From Chlorohelix sp037138995 (GTDB lineage: Bacteria; Chloroflexota; Chloroflexia; Chloroheliales; Chloroheliaceae), in contig NZ_JBAXHI010000001.1 in NCBI RefSeq assembly GCF_037138995.1, positions 186,001-250,000 of the forward strand: a DNA stretch of 64,000 nt, written 5' to 3'. Below the pieces are notes generated by a model that ran no database searches, was not told the origin of the DNA, and was given only the letters and a program-made list of their open reading frames with translations. Made by a program: the position numbers and the translations under genes. Positions within the stretch are counted from its first letter, which is position 1. Each line of letters begins with the position of its first letter. This document shows positions 23,884 to 32,988 of the stretch, piece by piece.

Positions 23884-24849
23884 ATGTTAGCGGTTTATGC
23901 GTTCAAGTTAGTAAGCTGGATAAGTTATTTAAGCCCCGATTGGCTACGCTACGGGTTTGCGGCTATTGGCGGAGAAATTTATTACTGGGCAGCACGCGGA
24001 CACAGCCACTACTCCGACCTCAGCATGCAAATTGTGCTGGGCGAGCCAAAAATAAACAAGCGAGTAAGGATGATTTCGCGGCGTTGTTTCCGTAATTACG
24101 TTAAATATATGACCGATTTTTTCAGGGTAAATCATCTTACCGGAGACGATTATCACAAAGTTACCGGCACTGGTGGTTGGGAATATATTGAACAGGCAAT
24201 AGCTCCGGGCAAAGGGGTAATGCTGGTAACGCCTCATTTTGGAAACTGGGATGTTTCGGCAATGCTAGTGGGGAAGCGTGGTTATAAGCTCACTTCGGTG
24301 GCAAATGACTTTAACCCGCCTGAACTTAATACACTGATTCAGGATTCACGCCGCAAGCAAGGACTGACAATCTATTCGCCAAAAGAAGCCTTACGAGGGC
24401 TTTATACTGCTCTGAAAAGAGGTGAAATCGTAGTGCTATTACTAGACTCGCCGCTGCAAAGTGAAGACAGCGAGTCGGTGATAGTCAATTTCTTTGGCAA
24501 ACTCGCCCGCTTCCCGGTTGGTCCCGCCCGCTTGGCGCTAAAAACCGGCGCTTCGATTATGTTTGGGTATGCCGCCCGACAACCCGGAAACAATTACTAC
24601 TATGGCTTATGGTCGCCGCCTCTCAGCTATGAGGTAAGCGGTGACAAGGAAAAAGATGTTCTGGGAATCACGCAACTTTTCGCTGCTGAAATTGAAAAGC
24701 TGGTAAAACGTCATCCCGATCAGTGGTATATGTTCCGCAAATTGTGGTTGAGCGAGGAGGAAGTTGCGCTATACGAACAGCAAAAACGGGATGCGACAGA
24801 GCGTAAAACGGCACGCGCTAGAAAAAGCGCCGGAATAGCACAGGAGTGA
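23884..24849 (+). CDS. LpxL/HtrB-type lysophospholipid acyltransferase (catalytic motif intact)
   Basis: A 321-residue membrane-associated acyltransferase. The key motif is TPHFGNWD (H118 to D123), the HxxxxD catalytic pair of LpxL/LpxM and of actinobacterial PatA. FFRVNHL near residue 79 and the C-terminal PDQWYMFRKLW block also fit. An N-terminal hydrophobic segment anchors it. It should transfer an acyl chain from acyl-ACP or acyl-CoA to a glycolipid or phospholipid. The start chosen is ATG 23884, nine bases after GAGAG; an ATG at 23851 would overlap the glycosylase gene. The Lys/Arg-rich C terminus ends 1 base before the paralogue. Confidence 0.85.
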   Translation: MLAVYAFKLVSWISYLSPDWLRYGFAAIGGEIYYWAARGHSHYSDLSMQIVLGEPKINKRVRMISRRCFRNYVKYMTDFFRVNHLTGDDYHKVTGTGGWEYIEQAIAPGKGVMLVTPHFGNWDVSAMLVGKRGYKLTSVANDFNPPELNTLIQDSRRKQGLTIYSPKEALRGLYTALKRGEIVVLLLDSPLQSEDSESVIVNFFGKLARFPVGPARLALKTGASIMFGYAARQPGNNYYYGLWSPPLSYEVSGDKEKDVLGITQLFAAEIEKLVKRHPDQWYMFRKLWLSEEEVALYEQQKRDATERKTARARKSAGIAQE

Positions 24850-24850
24850 A

Positions 24851-25732
24851 ATGAATACCGTTCGTTTATTCCGCTTTGGCGCAAGGGTAATGCCCTACAT
24901 TCCGTACCGGGTCATTTATGCGGTGTGCGGGTTTGTGGCTTTCCTGATTTATTATCTGATAGGACGCATCCGAGAAAATGTACTGTGGAATCTGTCGCAT
25001 GTTCTACCCGATTACACCCCTCAAGAGCGCGAAAAAATTGCCCGCCGCATAATCAAGAACAACCTGTGTAATTACATTGATATTATGCGGCAGGGCAAAA
25101 TGACCACGGAGCAGTTCAAGCAACAGGTCACGGTAAACGGGATAGAAAATATTTACAAGGCGCAGGAACGGGGCAAAGGTGTAATTATGGTTTCCGGTCA
25201 TTTGGGAAGCTTCTCATTTTCGATGCAACGCGCCAGCAGTTATAACGTTGATTTTAATCTGGTAGTTGAGCCTATCGAGCCACCCGAAATGTACGATTTT
25301 ATCAAGAAGCAGCGACAAACGGACAATGGAGTCAAACTGATTCCGATGGGTGGAATGGAAGTACGTGAAATTTTCCGGGTACTCAAACGAAATGCGGTAG
25401 TTTGCATGGCGATTGACCGTGATGTGAACGGAGAAGGTCACATGATGGAATTTTTCGGCGCAGACGCACCGATACCGCTTGGAGTCGCCGAAGTAGCCTT
25501 GCGAACAGGCGCGGAAATAATTTTCGTCCATCCATACCGCACCTCCAACAGTAAGCATATAATAGATATATTACCCGGCTTTTCTCCCGAAACCAACGCC
25601 CCTAATAAGCAGGAAGCTGTCCGTGAATTGACCGCTCGCATGTTGCGCGAAGTGGAGAAGCTAATCCGGCGCACTCCTGATAATTGGATGGTACTACAAC
25701 CGATATGGAAAAAAGAAAAAGCCGATAGCTAA
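24851..25732 (+). CDS. LpxL/HtrB-type acyltransferase paralogue lacking the catalytic acid
   Basis: A 293-residue paralogue of the preceding gene with the same layout: an N-terminal membrane segment (VIYAVCGFVAFLIYYLIG), the IIKNNLCNYIDIMR region, and the terminal PDNWMVLQPIW. The catalytic motif reads SGHLGSFSFS: H117 is present, but the position of the conserved Asp/Glu is S122. AIDRDVNGEGHMMEFFG replaces the LLLDSP segment of its neighbour and resembles the AxDR lipid-binding region of the family. It may be an inactive partner, or it may use another acid. It begins 1 base after the stop of the first copy, so the two are cotranscribed. Confidence 0.8.
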   Translation: MNTVRLFRFGARVMPYIPYRVIYAVCGFVAFLIYYLIGRIRENVLWNLSHVLPDYTPQEREKIARRIIKNNLCNYIDIMRQGKMTTEQFKQQVTVNGIENIYKAQERGKGVIMVSGHLGSFSFSMQRASSYNVDFNLVVEPIEPPEMYDFIKKQRQTDNGVKLIPMGGMEVREIFRVLKRNAVVCMAIDRDVNGEGHMMEFFGADAPIPLGVAEVALRTGAEIIFVHPYRTSNSKHIIDILPGFSPETNAPNKQEAVRELTARMLREVEKLIRRTPDNWMVLQPIWKKEKADS

Positions 25733-25764
25733 AGCTTAGTCACATAGCAATGCTAAGCAACAAC

Positions 25765-25806
25765 CGCTTACCTGTTAAAAAATACAGGGTGAGCGTTTTT
25801 CTTTTT
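25765..25806 (+). terminator. terminator after acyltransferase pair
   Basis: Imperfect stem CGCTTACCTGT / ACAGGGTGAGCG with an A-rich loop (about 25765-25795), followed by TTTTTCTTTTT. A smaller GCTTAG/CTAAGC pair lies just before it at 25734-25758. Confidence 0.75.
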
Positions 25807-25933
25807 CATACATTCCTCCACAAATTACCGGACTCCTTTGTAACATTGCCGAAATAGGCATAGGGTTGTATATTTCAAACTAATCTCACGGACATTGAGG
25901 AAAAATAGTTTTATTCGAGGAGGAATGAAAAGA

Positions 25934-27640
25934 ATGGGTGACAGAGCTTGGAGCTATGTGAGCGGCACCAGCGAAAAACCGCTTTTAGGCAGCACAATTG
26001 GTGATTTGTTCGATCAAATTGTTTCGCAGTACCCCGACAACGAAGCGTTAGTTTCGCGCCACCAGAATATCCGTTACACGTACCGCCAGTTCCAGCAAGT
26101 AGTAAACCAATGCGCCCGCAGCCTCATGCATTTGGGCTTCAAAAAAGGTGAGCGTCTTGGCATCTGGGCACCCAATATGGCGGAATGGGCGATAGTGCAG
26201 TACGCCACCAGCAAAATTGGGGTCATTCTAGTTAACATTAACCCTAGCTACCGCCTACACGAACTTGAATACGCCTTGCGCCAATCCGGTTGTAGCGCGA
26301 TTGCCATTGCGCCGCAGTTTAAATCCTCCAATTACACCCAAATGCTTTATGATATTTGCCCGGAATTGAAAGAGAGCAAACCGGGTGAGTTGAAATCGGC
26401 GAATTTACCCTCTTTGCGTGCCGTGATTCGCTTGAGTGAAGAGCGCATGCCCGGCATGTTAACATGGGGCGATGTATTGTCTGTGGCAGAACATGTCAGC
26501 GAAGCCGAACTTGCCGTCCGGCAGCGCGACCAAGAATTTGACGATGCAATCAATATCCAATACACCAGCGGCACTACCGGCTTTCCAAAGGGCGCAACCC
26601 TAAGCCATCACAATATTCTGAACAACGGCTATTTTACGGCTGAGTTGATGAATTTTACCGATAAAGACCGTCTCGTTATCCCGGTTCCGCTCTACCATTG
26701 CTTTGGAATGGTGATGGGCAATCTGGGCTGTTTGACACATGGCGCAACCGCTATTTATCCCAATGATGGTTTCGACCCCAAAACAGTGCTAGAGGCAATT
26801 CAGGCAGAGAAAGCCACTGCCTTATATGGTGTGCCTACCATGTTCATTGCCGAACTAGACCATCCCGATTTCAGCAAATATGAGTTCAGCAGCCTACGCA
26901 CCGGACTCATGGCGGGTTCACCTTGCCCGATTGAAGTAATGAAGAAGGTCAACACCCTGATGCACATGCCCGAAGCGGAAATAGCCTATGGCATGACCGA
27001 AACCAGCCCCGTGAGTTTCCAGACTCGCACCGATGCACCGCTCGATAAGCGCGTAAGCACCGTAGGATTGATTCATCCGCATCTCGAAGTAAAAATAGTT
27101 GACCCAACCAACGGCAAGGTCGTTCCCGTAGGCGAAAAAGGCGAATTATGCACCCGCGGCTATAGCGTAATGCTCGGTTATTGGAACAACGAGGAAGCCA
27201 CCAAAAATTCCATTGACATTGCGGGCTGGATGCACACCGGCGACCTCGCCGTAATGGATGACGAAGGCTACGTCAATATTGTAGGGCGCATCAAGGATAT
27301 GATTATACGGGGCGGCGAGAATGTGTACCCGCGTGAAATTGAGGAATTTCTCTACACCCACCCGAAGGTTTCGGACGTGCAGGTTATCGGCTTGCCCGAC
27401 CCCAAATACGGCGAGGAAATCATGGCGTGGGTGAAACTGCGCGAAGGTGAAACTGCCACTTCCGAAGAGTTGCGCGCCTATTGCAAGGACAAAATCGCTC
27501 ACTACAAAGTGCCGCGCTACTTCAAATTTGTAGAAGCCTTCCCCATGACGGTCACGGGCAAAATCCAGAAATATCTAATGCGGCAAGAGAGCATTAAGGA
27601 ATTGGGTCTTGAAACCGCCGCCTCTATCCAAATGGCTTAA
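25934..27640 (+). CDS. fatty-acyl-CoA synthetase (AMP-forming, ANL family)
   Basis: A 568-residue acyl-CoA ligase. Motifs: P-loop YTSGTTGFPKGATL, the A5 block IAYGMTETSPV, A7 WMHTGDLAVMDDEGYVNIVGRIKDMIIRGGENVYP with the hinge, and catalytic lysine in VTGKIQK near the C terminus. The closest recognisable type is the medium/long-chain FadD/AcsF2-like group. It activates a fatty acid with ATP and CoA. The start is ATG 25934: GAGGAGG lies 10 bases upstream, whereas the earlier in-frame ATG at 25924 is right on top of that site. The preceding acyltransferase genes make acyl-CoA supply for lipid remodelling a reasonable link, although a terminator intervenes. Confidence 0.92.
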   Translation: MGDRAWSYVSGTSEKPLLGSTIGDLFDQIVSQYPDNEALVSRHQNIRYTYRQFQQVVNQCARSLMHLGFKKGERLGIWAPNMAEWAIVQYATSKIGVILVNINPSYRLHELEYALRQSGCSAIAIAPQFKSSNYTQMLYDICPELKESKPGELKSANLPSLRAVIRLSEERMPGMLTWGDVLSVAEHVSEAELAVRQRDQEFDDAINIQYTSGTTGFPKGATLSHHNILNNGYFTAELMNFTDKDRLVIPVPLYHCFGMVMGNLGCLTHGATAIYPNDGFDPKTVLEAIQAEKATALYGVPTMFIAELDHPDFSKYEFSSLRTGLMAGSPCPIEVMKKVNTLMHMPEAEIAYGMTETSPVSFQTRTDAPLDKRVSTVGLIHPHLEVKIVDPTNGKVVPVGEKGELCTRGYSVMLGYWNNEEATKNSIDIAGWMHTGDLAVMDDEGYVNIVGRIKDMIIRGGENVYPREIEEFLYTHPKVSDVQVIGLPDPKYGEEIMAWVKLREGETATSEELRAYCKDKIAHYKVPRYFKFVEAFPMTVTGKIQKYLMRQESIKELGLETAASIQMA

Positions 27641-27657
27641 AATTCTTTCTCTTATTT

Positions 27658-27691
27658 CCCCCTTCCTTGTATCAAGGAGAGGGGGATTTTT
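27658..27691 (+). terminator. terminator of acyl-CoA synthetase gene
   Basis: Hairpin 27658-27685 with CCCCC/GGGGG at the foot and CCTTG/CAAGG at the top, followed by ATTTTTAATTTT. It is 18 bases after the stop codon. Confidence 0.85.
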
Positions 27692-27722
27692 AATTTTCTT
27701 CGCTTGGCTTTGCGCTAAAAAA

Positions 27723-27752
27723 TTGCCCCTTATTTCCTGCCTGTGATAAAAT
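27723..27752 (+). promoter_or_regulatory. promoter candidate for sbcC
   Basis: TTGCCC (27723-27728), an 18-base spacer, TAAAAT (27747-27752), about 49 bases before ATG 27801. Confidence 0.5.
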
Positions 27753-27800
27753 TACCTCTGTGATTATAAGAAAAAAATTTCCAAAGAAACTGGCAAGAAT

Positions 27801-30347
27801 ATGATTCCCAATCGCTTAACCCTGAAAAATTTCCTGTGCTACCGCGATGCCACCCTTGACCTCGAAGGCGTGCATCTGGCATGCCTTTCCGGCGACAACG
27901 GCGCGGGCAAATCCAGCATTCTCGATGCTATGACATGGGCGCTGTGGGGCAAGGCACGCGCCGGAGATGATGACCTAATAGCGCAGGGCGAGGTTGAAAG
28001 CGAGATAGATCTAGAGTTCAAAGTAGGCGATGACTATTTCCGGGTAAACCGCCGCCGTACTCGCAAAAGTTCTGGGCATACCGAGTTAAATTTTTATGTT
28101 CGCAAGCTAGATGGCAGTTGGTCTAATATCGGCGAACCAACGGTACGCGCTAAAGAGAAGCAAATCGCTACCATCATTCGCACCAGCTATGAAACCTTTA
28201 TCAATAGCGCCTTCTTGCTGCAAGGTCGCGCCGATTCCTTTACCGTAAAAACAGCCGGCGAACGCAAAAAAGTGCTGGCAGAAATCCTTGAACTGAGTCG
28301 CTACGACGAATACGAAAAGCAGACAAAAGAGCGGTCACGAGACGCAGAATCGGAAAGGCTACGTTACGAAAACGAGCTAAAAGATTTAACCGATTTTCTA
28401 CGCCAGCGCCCGGAATTTGAGCGGCAAAAACAGGAAATCGAATCACGGCTTGAGATGGAGCGCGACCCGTTACGCCAGCGCGAAGAACAGCAAGTTGAAC
28501 TTAAAACACGCAAAAATCGCCTTGAAAGCAGCCGCGCCGACCTAGAACGGGTTAGCAAAGAAATTAACGCTAACCGCAAAAACCTCGAAACGGTAAAAGA
28601 AGCATTGGCAGAATCAACACGCAGCCTGAACGTGGCGTTGGCAGTACAGAATCGGCGCGAGGAAATAGAAGAGAGTTATAGCAAATTGCAGGAAGCCCGC
28701 AAAATAGAGGACTCTTTTAACGAGAAGTTGCACCGCTTGAACGATTTGAACTCAAAACAAACCGCATTGGAAAATATAATCCAGCGGCAAAAGATGAGCC
28801 TACAAAACAAATTGGAGAGTATCGAGCGGGATTTAACAACAGTGCGGCGCAGCGCAGGTTCACTACCTGACATATTAGCGCACCGCGAGCAGACTCTTTC
28901 TGAATTACAAAATGCCGCTAATACTCGTATAGAATTAGAAAAGCTCAGAACCGAAATTGCTGGAGTACAAGGTGATATAAGACAGGCTGAACTGGAAAGT
29001 AAACGCTTGAGCGGGGAATTGCCTAAAATCCATGCAAAAGCCAATAATGTGCCAAAAGAGGGCGACCGTTGCGACCAGTGCGGCACGGTGCTGGAAAAAG
29101 ACGCACGCGAACACACTGTCGAAGAATATCGCAAGCAATGGAAAGAGACTAAAGAACGAGCGCAGGCGGAAGAATCTAGACACAATAAACTAAAAGAGCA
29201 ACTGAAAGAGCTTAACGAACAGGCGAAAGTATTAGAAAGCAGGGCAAAACCCTACGACGAGCTAAACGTTAAGAAAGCAAGGCTAGATAAGGAAATAGAA
29301 ACGGCGCAAGAGTCTGAACGGCAAGTTTTGCGGCTGGAGCAAGAAAAAGAGGAAAATACCCGCAAGCTAAAAGCGCAAGATTACGCTGTACAGGAGCAAC
29401 AAAGTTTGCAGGAATTGAAGCAAGTTATCGCCACGCTGAATTACGACCGGGAAGCCCATCGCCAAGCCAGCGAGCAGCGCAACCAATACGCCCGTTACGA
29501 GGGCGAATACCAGAGGCTGGAAATGGCAGTAACCACCATTGCGCGTGAAAACAAAAACCAAGAACGTTACACCACAGAAGAAGAAAATTACCGGAATGAG
29601 ATAGCTCGTAAAGAGAACGAAAAGAAACGGTTAGAGGCGGAAATTCAGGATTTACCGGAGTTGCTCCAAAAGCTCACCGCGCTAGAAAAAGAAATAAAAG
29701 AAAGCCGGGATCTCCAGAGCTTGTTGGGAAAGCAAAAGATGCAAGCGGAAATGAAACTGGCTGAATGTGATGTAAAAGCTAAAAAAGAAATTGAAGTAGA
29801 AAGAGCTTTCCAGAGTGCCGCCGAAGACCGTAAAATATATAACGAACTGGCGGAAGCCTTCGGCAAGAAGGGCTTACAGGCAATGATAATAGATGCCGCT
29901 TTGCCGGAAATCGAGGAAGAATCCAATCGTTTGCTGGCGGAAATGACCGATGGGCGAATGAGCGTGCGTTTCGACACACAGCGCGAAGGGCGCAGAGGCG
30001 AGGCGATAGAAACACTCGAACTCTATATCTCGGACGAATACGGCGCACGCCCTTACGAGCTTTTCAGCGGTGGCGAAGCATTCAGGGTCAATTTTGCGGT
30101 CAGGATTGCGCTGAGCAAAATGCTAGCAAGGCGAAGCGGCGCACAATTGCGCTCCCTCTTTATTGACGAGGGTTTCGGTAGTCAGGACGGACAAGGGCGC
30201 GAACGAATTGTGGATGCAATCAGGGGCATTGAAAAAGATTTTGACCGGATTATAGTAATCACCCATATCCAAGAACTAAAGGACGTATTCCCCACGCGCA
30301 TTGAGGTGGTAAAAACGCCCGAAGGTTCGCAAATCACTTTGGTGTAG
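27801..30347 (+). CDS. sbcC: SbcC/Rad50-type SMC-like nuclease ATPase
   Basis: An 848-residue ABC-type ATPase. The N-terminal lobe has GDNGAGKSSILDAMTWALWG (Walker A) and a Q-loop in FLLQGRADSFT. Two long antiparallel coiled coils flank a zinc hook (RCDQCG at about residue 423). The C-terminal lobe has the signature FSGGEAFRVNFAVRIAL, Walker B LFIDEGFGSQD and the H-loop ITHIQEL. With the SbcD nuclease it opens and trims DNA ends and hairpins. No sbcD (Mre11) gene is adjacent: the upstream gene is an acyl-CoA synthetase and the downstream one a membrane protein. The partner must therefore be encoded elsewhere. Confidence 0.93.
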   Translation: MIPNRLTLKNFLCYRDATLDLEGVHLACLSGDNGAGKSSILDAMTWALWGKARAGDDDLIAQGEVESEIDLEFKVGDDYFRVNRRRTRKSSGHTELNFYVRKLDGSWSNIGEPTVRAKEKQIATIIRTSYETFINSAFLLQGRADSFTVKTAGERKKVLAEILELSRYDEYEKQTKERSRDAESERLRYENELKDLTDFLRQRPEFERQKQEIESRLEMERDPLRQREEQQVELKTRKNRLESSRADLERVSKEINANRKNLETVKEALAESTRSLNVALAVQNRREEIEESYSKLQEARKIEDSFNEKLHRLNDLNSKQTALENIIQRQKMSLQNKLESIERDLTTVRRSAGSLPDILAHREQTLSELQNAANTRIELEKLRTEIAGVQGDIRQAELESKRLSGELPKIHAKANNVPKEGDRCDQCGTVLEKDAREHTVEEYRKQWKETKERAQAEESRHNKLKEQLKELNEQAKVLESRAKPYDELNVKKARLDKEIETAQESERQVLRLEQEKEENTRKLKAQDYAVQEQQSLQELKQVIATLNYDREAHRQASEQRNQYARYEGEYQRLEMAVTTIARENKNQERYTTEEENYRNEIARKENEKKRLEAEIQDLPELLQKLTALEKEIKESRDLQSLLGKQKMQAEMKLAECDVKAKKEIEVERAFQSAAEDRKIYNELAEAFGKKGLQAMIIDAALPEIEEESNRLLAEMTDGRMSVRFDTQREGRRGEAIETLELYISDEYGARPYELFSGGEAFRVNFAVRIALSKMLARRSGAQLRSLFIDEGFGSQDGQGRERIVDAIRGIEKDFDRIIVITHIQELKDVFPTRIEVVKTPEGSQITLV

Positions 30348-30361
30348 AAAGGCAGTTGGCA

Positions 30362-30946
30362 GTGGCAACCAGAGCAATTAAAAACAAGGGGACAGTGGCG
30401 CTGCTTTCTGCATTTGCAGGGCTGGCATGGGCAGGGGTCATCGGGTTTGGGGTCATCTACAACGTAGGGGCTTACGGCTTTTGGTTTCCGGGACGCTTGC
30501 TAGTCTATGTTTTGTTACTGGCAGCACCCGCGCTGACCTTTATGCCGATTGGGCGTATGCTGAGTGCAAGTTGGTATGGTTGGTTAGCAATTACCGGTTG
30601 GTTTATATTCGGCTTCATGTTGCTCTTTACCCCGCCCAACCCTACGCAAAGGTGGCAAGAAAACTTGCCCAGTATGGTACTATTTCTGCTAGGTTTGTTA
30701 TTGGTAATATATAGCATTAGCTGGCCCGCCTTTTACCTGCTAGGTTTCCGCCTATATAAAACTCGCGTGGCGCGTTACAATATGTTGCGACCTCACCGCG
30801 AAGCGGCTTTCCTTTCGATTTATGTAATCAGCATTTTTACAATGGGCGCATTACGCCTTCTGAATAGCACCTTCATTTTTGCTTTGTTCCTGATTTTTTT
30901 GGCGATAGAACTATTGATACTAAGCAGGGGCAAACAAAACTCATAA
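30362..30946 (+). CDS. six-helix integral membrane protein of unknown function
   Basis: A roughly 194-residue hydrophobic protein with about six predicted membrane helices, at residues near 11-32, 43-64, 70-89, 102-129, 147-165 and 166-187, with positive charges on short loops. No family recognised. The start is probably GTG 30362, nine bases after AAAGG; TTG 30356 is too close to that site. It begins 14 bases after the sbcC stop and ends 14 bases before tyrA, so it is in the same transcript. Confidence 0.7.
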   Translation: MATRAIKNKGTVALLSAFAGLAWAGVIGFGVIYNVGAYGFWFPGRLLVYVLLLAAPALTFMPIGRMLSASWYGWLAITGWFIFGFMLLFTPPNPTQRWQENLPSMVLFLLGLLLVIYSISWPAFYLLGFRLYKTRVARYNMLRPHREAAFLSIYVISIFTMGALRLLNSTFIFALFLIFLAIELLILSRGKQNS

Positions 30947-30960
30947 ATAGAGGTTGGTAG

Positions 30961-32010
30961 ATGAGAATAGCAATAATAGGGCTGGGGTTAATCGGCGGCT
31001 CATGGGCGTTGGCTATAAAAGAATGGGCTAAGTCTGAAGAGGGGCGAACCGCCGGAATAGAAGTGGTTGGCTTTGATGCCAAAGGTTCGCAAAGAGCAGA
31101 AGCCAACAAACGCAAAATAGTTGACCACATGGTTGCCACCCCTATGGAAGCAGTTAAAGGGGCGCAAGTGGTAATTGTGGCTACTCCGGTTATGGCAGTG
31201 CGCGAAACCTTTGAAGATATTGCGGCTCATCTTGAGAAGGGCGCGATAGTTACCGATGTATGCAGCACCAAACGACAGGTAATGCGTTGGGCTAAAGAAT
31301 TATTGCCCGATAACGTCAGTTTCGTTGGTGGGCATCCTATGGCTGGCAAAACCGCCGGGTTGGAAGAAGCCGAAGCTACACTATTTCAAGATTGTACCTA
31401 CTGCCTGATACCCGCTCCCAATGCCCGGCAAGAAGCAATTGAAAGCGTACTGCGGTTGGTAGAGATTGCAGGAGCTAGACCTCATTTCATAGATGCGTAT
31501 GAACATGACTCCTACGTGGCAGCTATAAGCCACTTACCCTATCTGACCGCTACCTCGTTGATAAATCTGTCCTTTGAAAGTGACGGTTGGAAAGAAATCT
31601 CGCGTGTAGCCGGCACGGGTTTTCAAGATACCACTCGCCTTGCCGATGGAAGCGTTCAAATGTGGCTGGATATTTGCCGTACCAATAACGACGCGCTGAT
31701 TAACTGGATAGATCGTTACCAGCAAATGCTGTCACGGGTGCGGCACATGCTGGAATTAGCCGGGCTTCAGGATGAACAGGGTAGGTCGCGCCCTGTCGAA
31801 GAAACCGAACCTGAACCACTCCGCGCATTTCTTGAAAACGCCCGTGAGGGTCGTAACCAGCTATTTCAAAACAAGCGGAAATTCCAGCTTGAGTCCAATT
31901 TTGGCGATTCCAGCATGCCGAACTCGAAAGAAATGAAGGCTGATATAGGCAGAATGTTTGTAGGTGGAATGTTCAAAAAGCCTAAAAAAGATGAGGATAA
32001 CAAAAACTAA
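30961..32010 (+). CDS. tyrA: prephenate dehydrogenase
   Basis: A 349-residue TyrA. The NAD(P)-binding Rossmann motif is IIGLGLIGGSWALAIK; then VIVATPV and TDVCSTKRQV, the catalytic region VGGHPMAGKTAGLEEAEATLF, and a C-terminal helical domain with the conserved YEHDSYVAAISHLPYLTATSL. It converts prephenate to 4-hydroxyphenylpyruvate in tyrosine synthesis. The last 60 residues are a charged extension without an ACT domain, so feedback control by the usual module is not apparent. GAGG lies seven bases before ATG 30961. Confidence 0.93.
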   Translation: MRIAIIGLGLIGGSWALAIKEWAKSEEGRTAGIEVVGFDAKGSQRAEANKRKIVDHMVATPMEAVKGAQVVIVATPVMAVRETFEDIAAHLEKGAIVTDVCSTKRQVMRWAKELLPDNVSFVGGHPMAGKTAGLEEAEATLFQDCTYCLIPAPNARQEAIESVLRLVEIAGARPHFIDAYEHDSYVAAISHLPYLTATSLINLSFESDGWKEISRVAGTGFQDTTRLADGSVQMWLDICRTNNDALINWIDRYQQMLSRVRHMLELAGLQDEQGRSRPVEETEPEPLRAFLENAREGRNQLFQNKRKFQLESNFGDSSMPNSKEMKADIGRMFVGGMFKKPKKDEDNKN

Positions 32011-32075
32011 CTCAGCGTTTGCTATTGCCTACCAAGTATAAATCCCACCCTTTCGCAGTCACAGGAAGCAATGGT

Positions 32076-32121
32076 CAATTGCACATAGCGTTGAACACCC
32101 TCCAACGCCAAGTGTGCATTG
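32076..32121. repeat. large imperfect hairpin between convergent genes
   Basis: TGCACA (32080-32085) and GCGTTG (32088-32093) pair with CAACGC (32103-32108) and TGTGCA (32113-32118), with a few outer pairs possible. There is no T-tract. It sits between the ends of tyrA (+) and the 32165 gene (-) and may be a bidirectional transcript end or stabilising structure. Confidence 0.45.
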
Positions 32122-32164
32122 GCATGTTTATCTGAAAAAACTGCTATTTTTAGATACTCCGACA

Positions 32165-32749
32165 TCAGGGAACTAAACTCCAATCTACCGGTAAGCGGTA
32201 AAAGAAAAGTCGCTCAGAAGGAATACCGTTTTCAAAATAGCGACCTCTGTCGCTGCGTTGAAGCAAACCAAAGCTGTTTTGTACCTGAATGATACGCCGA
32301 GCGCGTAAGTTAAAAATAACCAACCCGGAGCTTATAGGCTGTAGGCTTTCATTGCGGGTAGCTTCATCCATTACCCTTAGAACAGGGTGAGCAGCAAGGC
32401 GAGGCAAGCTAGAATTCTGTTGAAGGTTTAAGAGGTCAGCATAACCGCTAATACTAACTGGTTGTTCGGGGAAAGTAAGGTTATCCAGCACCTCGCGCAA
32501 ATCAGCTTCAAGACGTGCATCCATTTTTACTTCAGGCTGGGCTAAATGCTGGTCAAAAATTTCCAGACCGCTTAGTACATATTGCTGCAACCCGGTATCA
32601 TATTTATTTGCGTTCTCTAAAAGCTCTAGGAGGCTTGTAGGGGTAGGCTTTGCGCTACATGCGGCTGCTAATGCCTTTAAAACATTTCCGGGCGCTAAAA
32701 AGCTTGCCGTTATTTCCGGGTCTATTATGGTATAGCGCATAAGGGACAT
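32165..32749 (-). CDS. hypothetical protein
   Basis: A 194-residue soluble protein with no motif that I recognise. The N-terminal two thirds look helical (ITASFLAPGNVLKALAAACSA, then LLELLENANKYDTGLQQYVLSGLEIFDQHL). The C-terminal part looks like strands: GLVIFNLRARRIIQVQNSFGLLQRSDRGRYF, ending in LFFYRLPVDWSL. There is no signal peptide. The start is taken as ATG 32749 (GAGG 10 bases upstream); an in-frame TTG at 32758 and ATG at 32740 are alternatives. It is the last gene before the left DnaA-box cluster and points away from the origin. Confidence 0.6.
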   Translation of the reverse strand: MSLMRYTIIDPEITASFLAPGNVLKALAAACSAKPTPTSLLELLENANKYDTGLQQYVLSGLEIFDQHLAQPEVKMDARLEADLREVLDNLTFPEQPVSISGYADLLNLQQNSSLPRLAAHPVLRVMDEATRNESLQPISSGLVIFNLRARRIIQVQNSFGLLQRSDRGRYFENGIPSERLFFYRLPVDWSLVP

Positions 32750-32921
32750 TGTTTTCAATCCTCAAATTTCTGATGCAAAGCTTGCTTCTTGCCGGATACT
32801 CCAATTTATAACATGGTTTCATTTTTTTCGCCGATTGGGCTTTTGTGTATAACTCTTCTATTTATATTCTTATTAATAATATTAATATTTATAGAAGTAT
32901 ATAGTAATAGAGGAGGTGGAA

Positions 32922-32984
32922 ATGTGGGAAAGCAGGTTTTTAGCCTCAGATTCCACAAGAATCTATACTCATGAGCGGTGCTAA
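32922..32984 (+). CDS. possible 20-residue small protein
   Basis: ATG 32922 is preceded by AGGAGGTGGAA, one of the best ribosome-binding sites in the window. It opens a frame reading MWESRFLASD then STRIYTHERC before TAA at 32982. No homologue is known to me. It lies beside the DnaA boxes, with a CCACAAG/CTTGTGG inverted repeat (32953-32959, 32987-32993) overlapping its end. It could be chance: a purine-rich DUE edge can mimic a Shine-Dalgarno sequence. Confidence 0.25.
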   Translation: MWESRFLASDSTRIYTHERC

Positions 32985-32988
32985 ACCT

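Noticed and set aside
32789..32974. 61-codon ORF with a hydrophobic stretch near dnaA
   Set aside because: It starts at TTG without a ribosome-binding site. The hydrophobic run comes from an AT-rich tract that is better explained as origin DNA.
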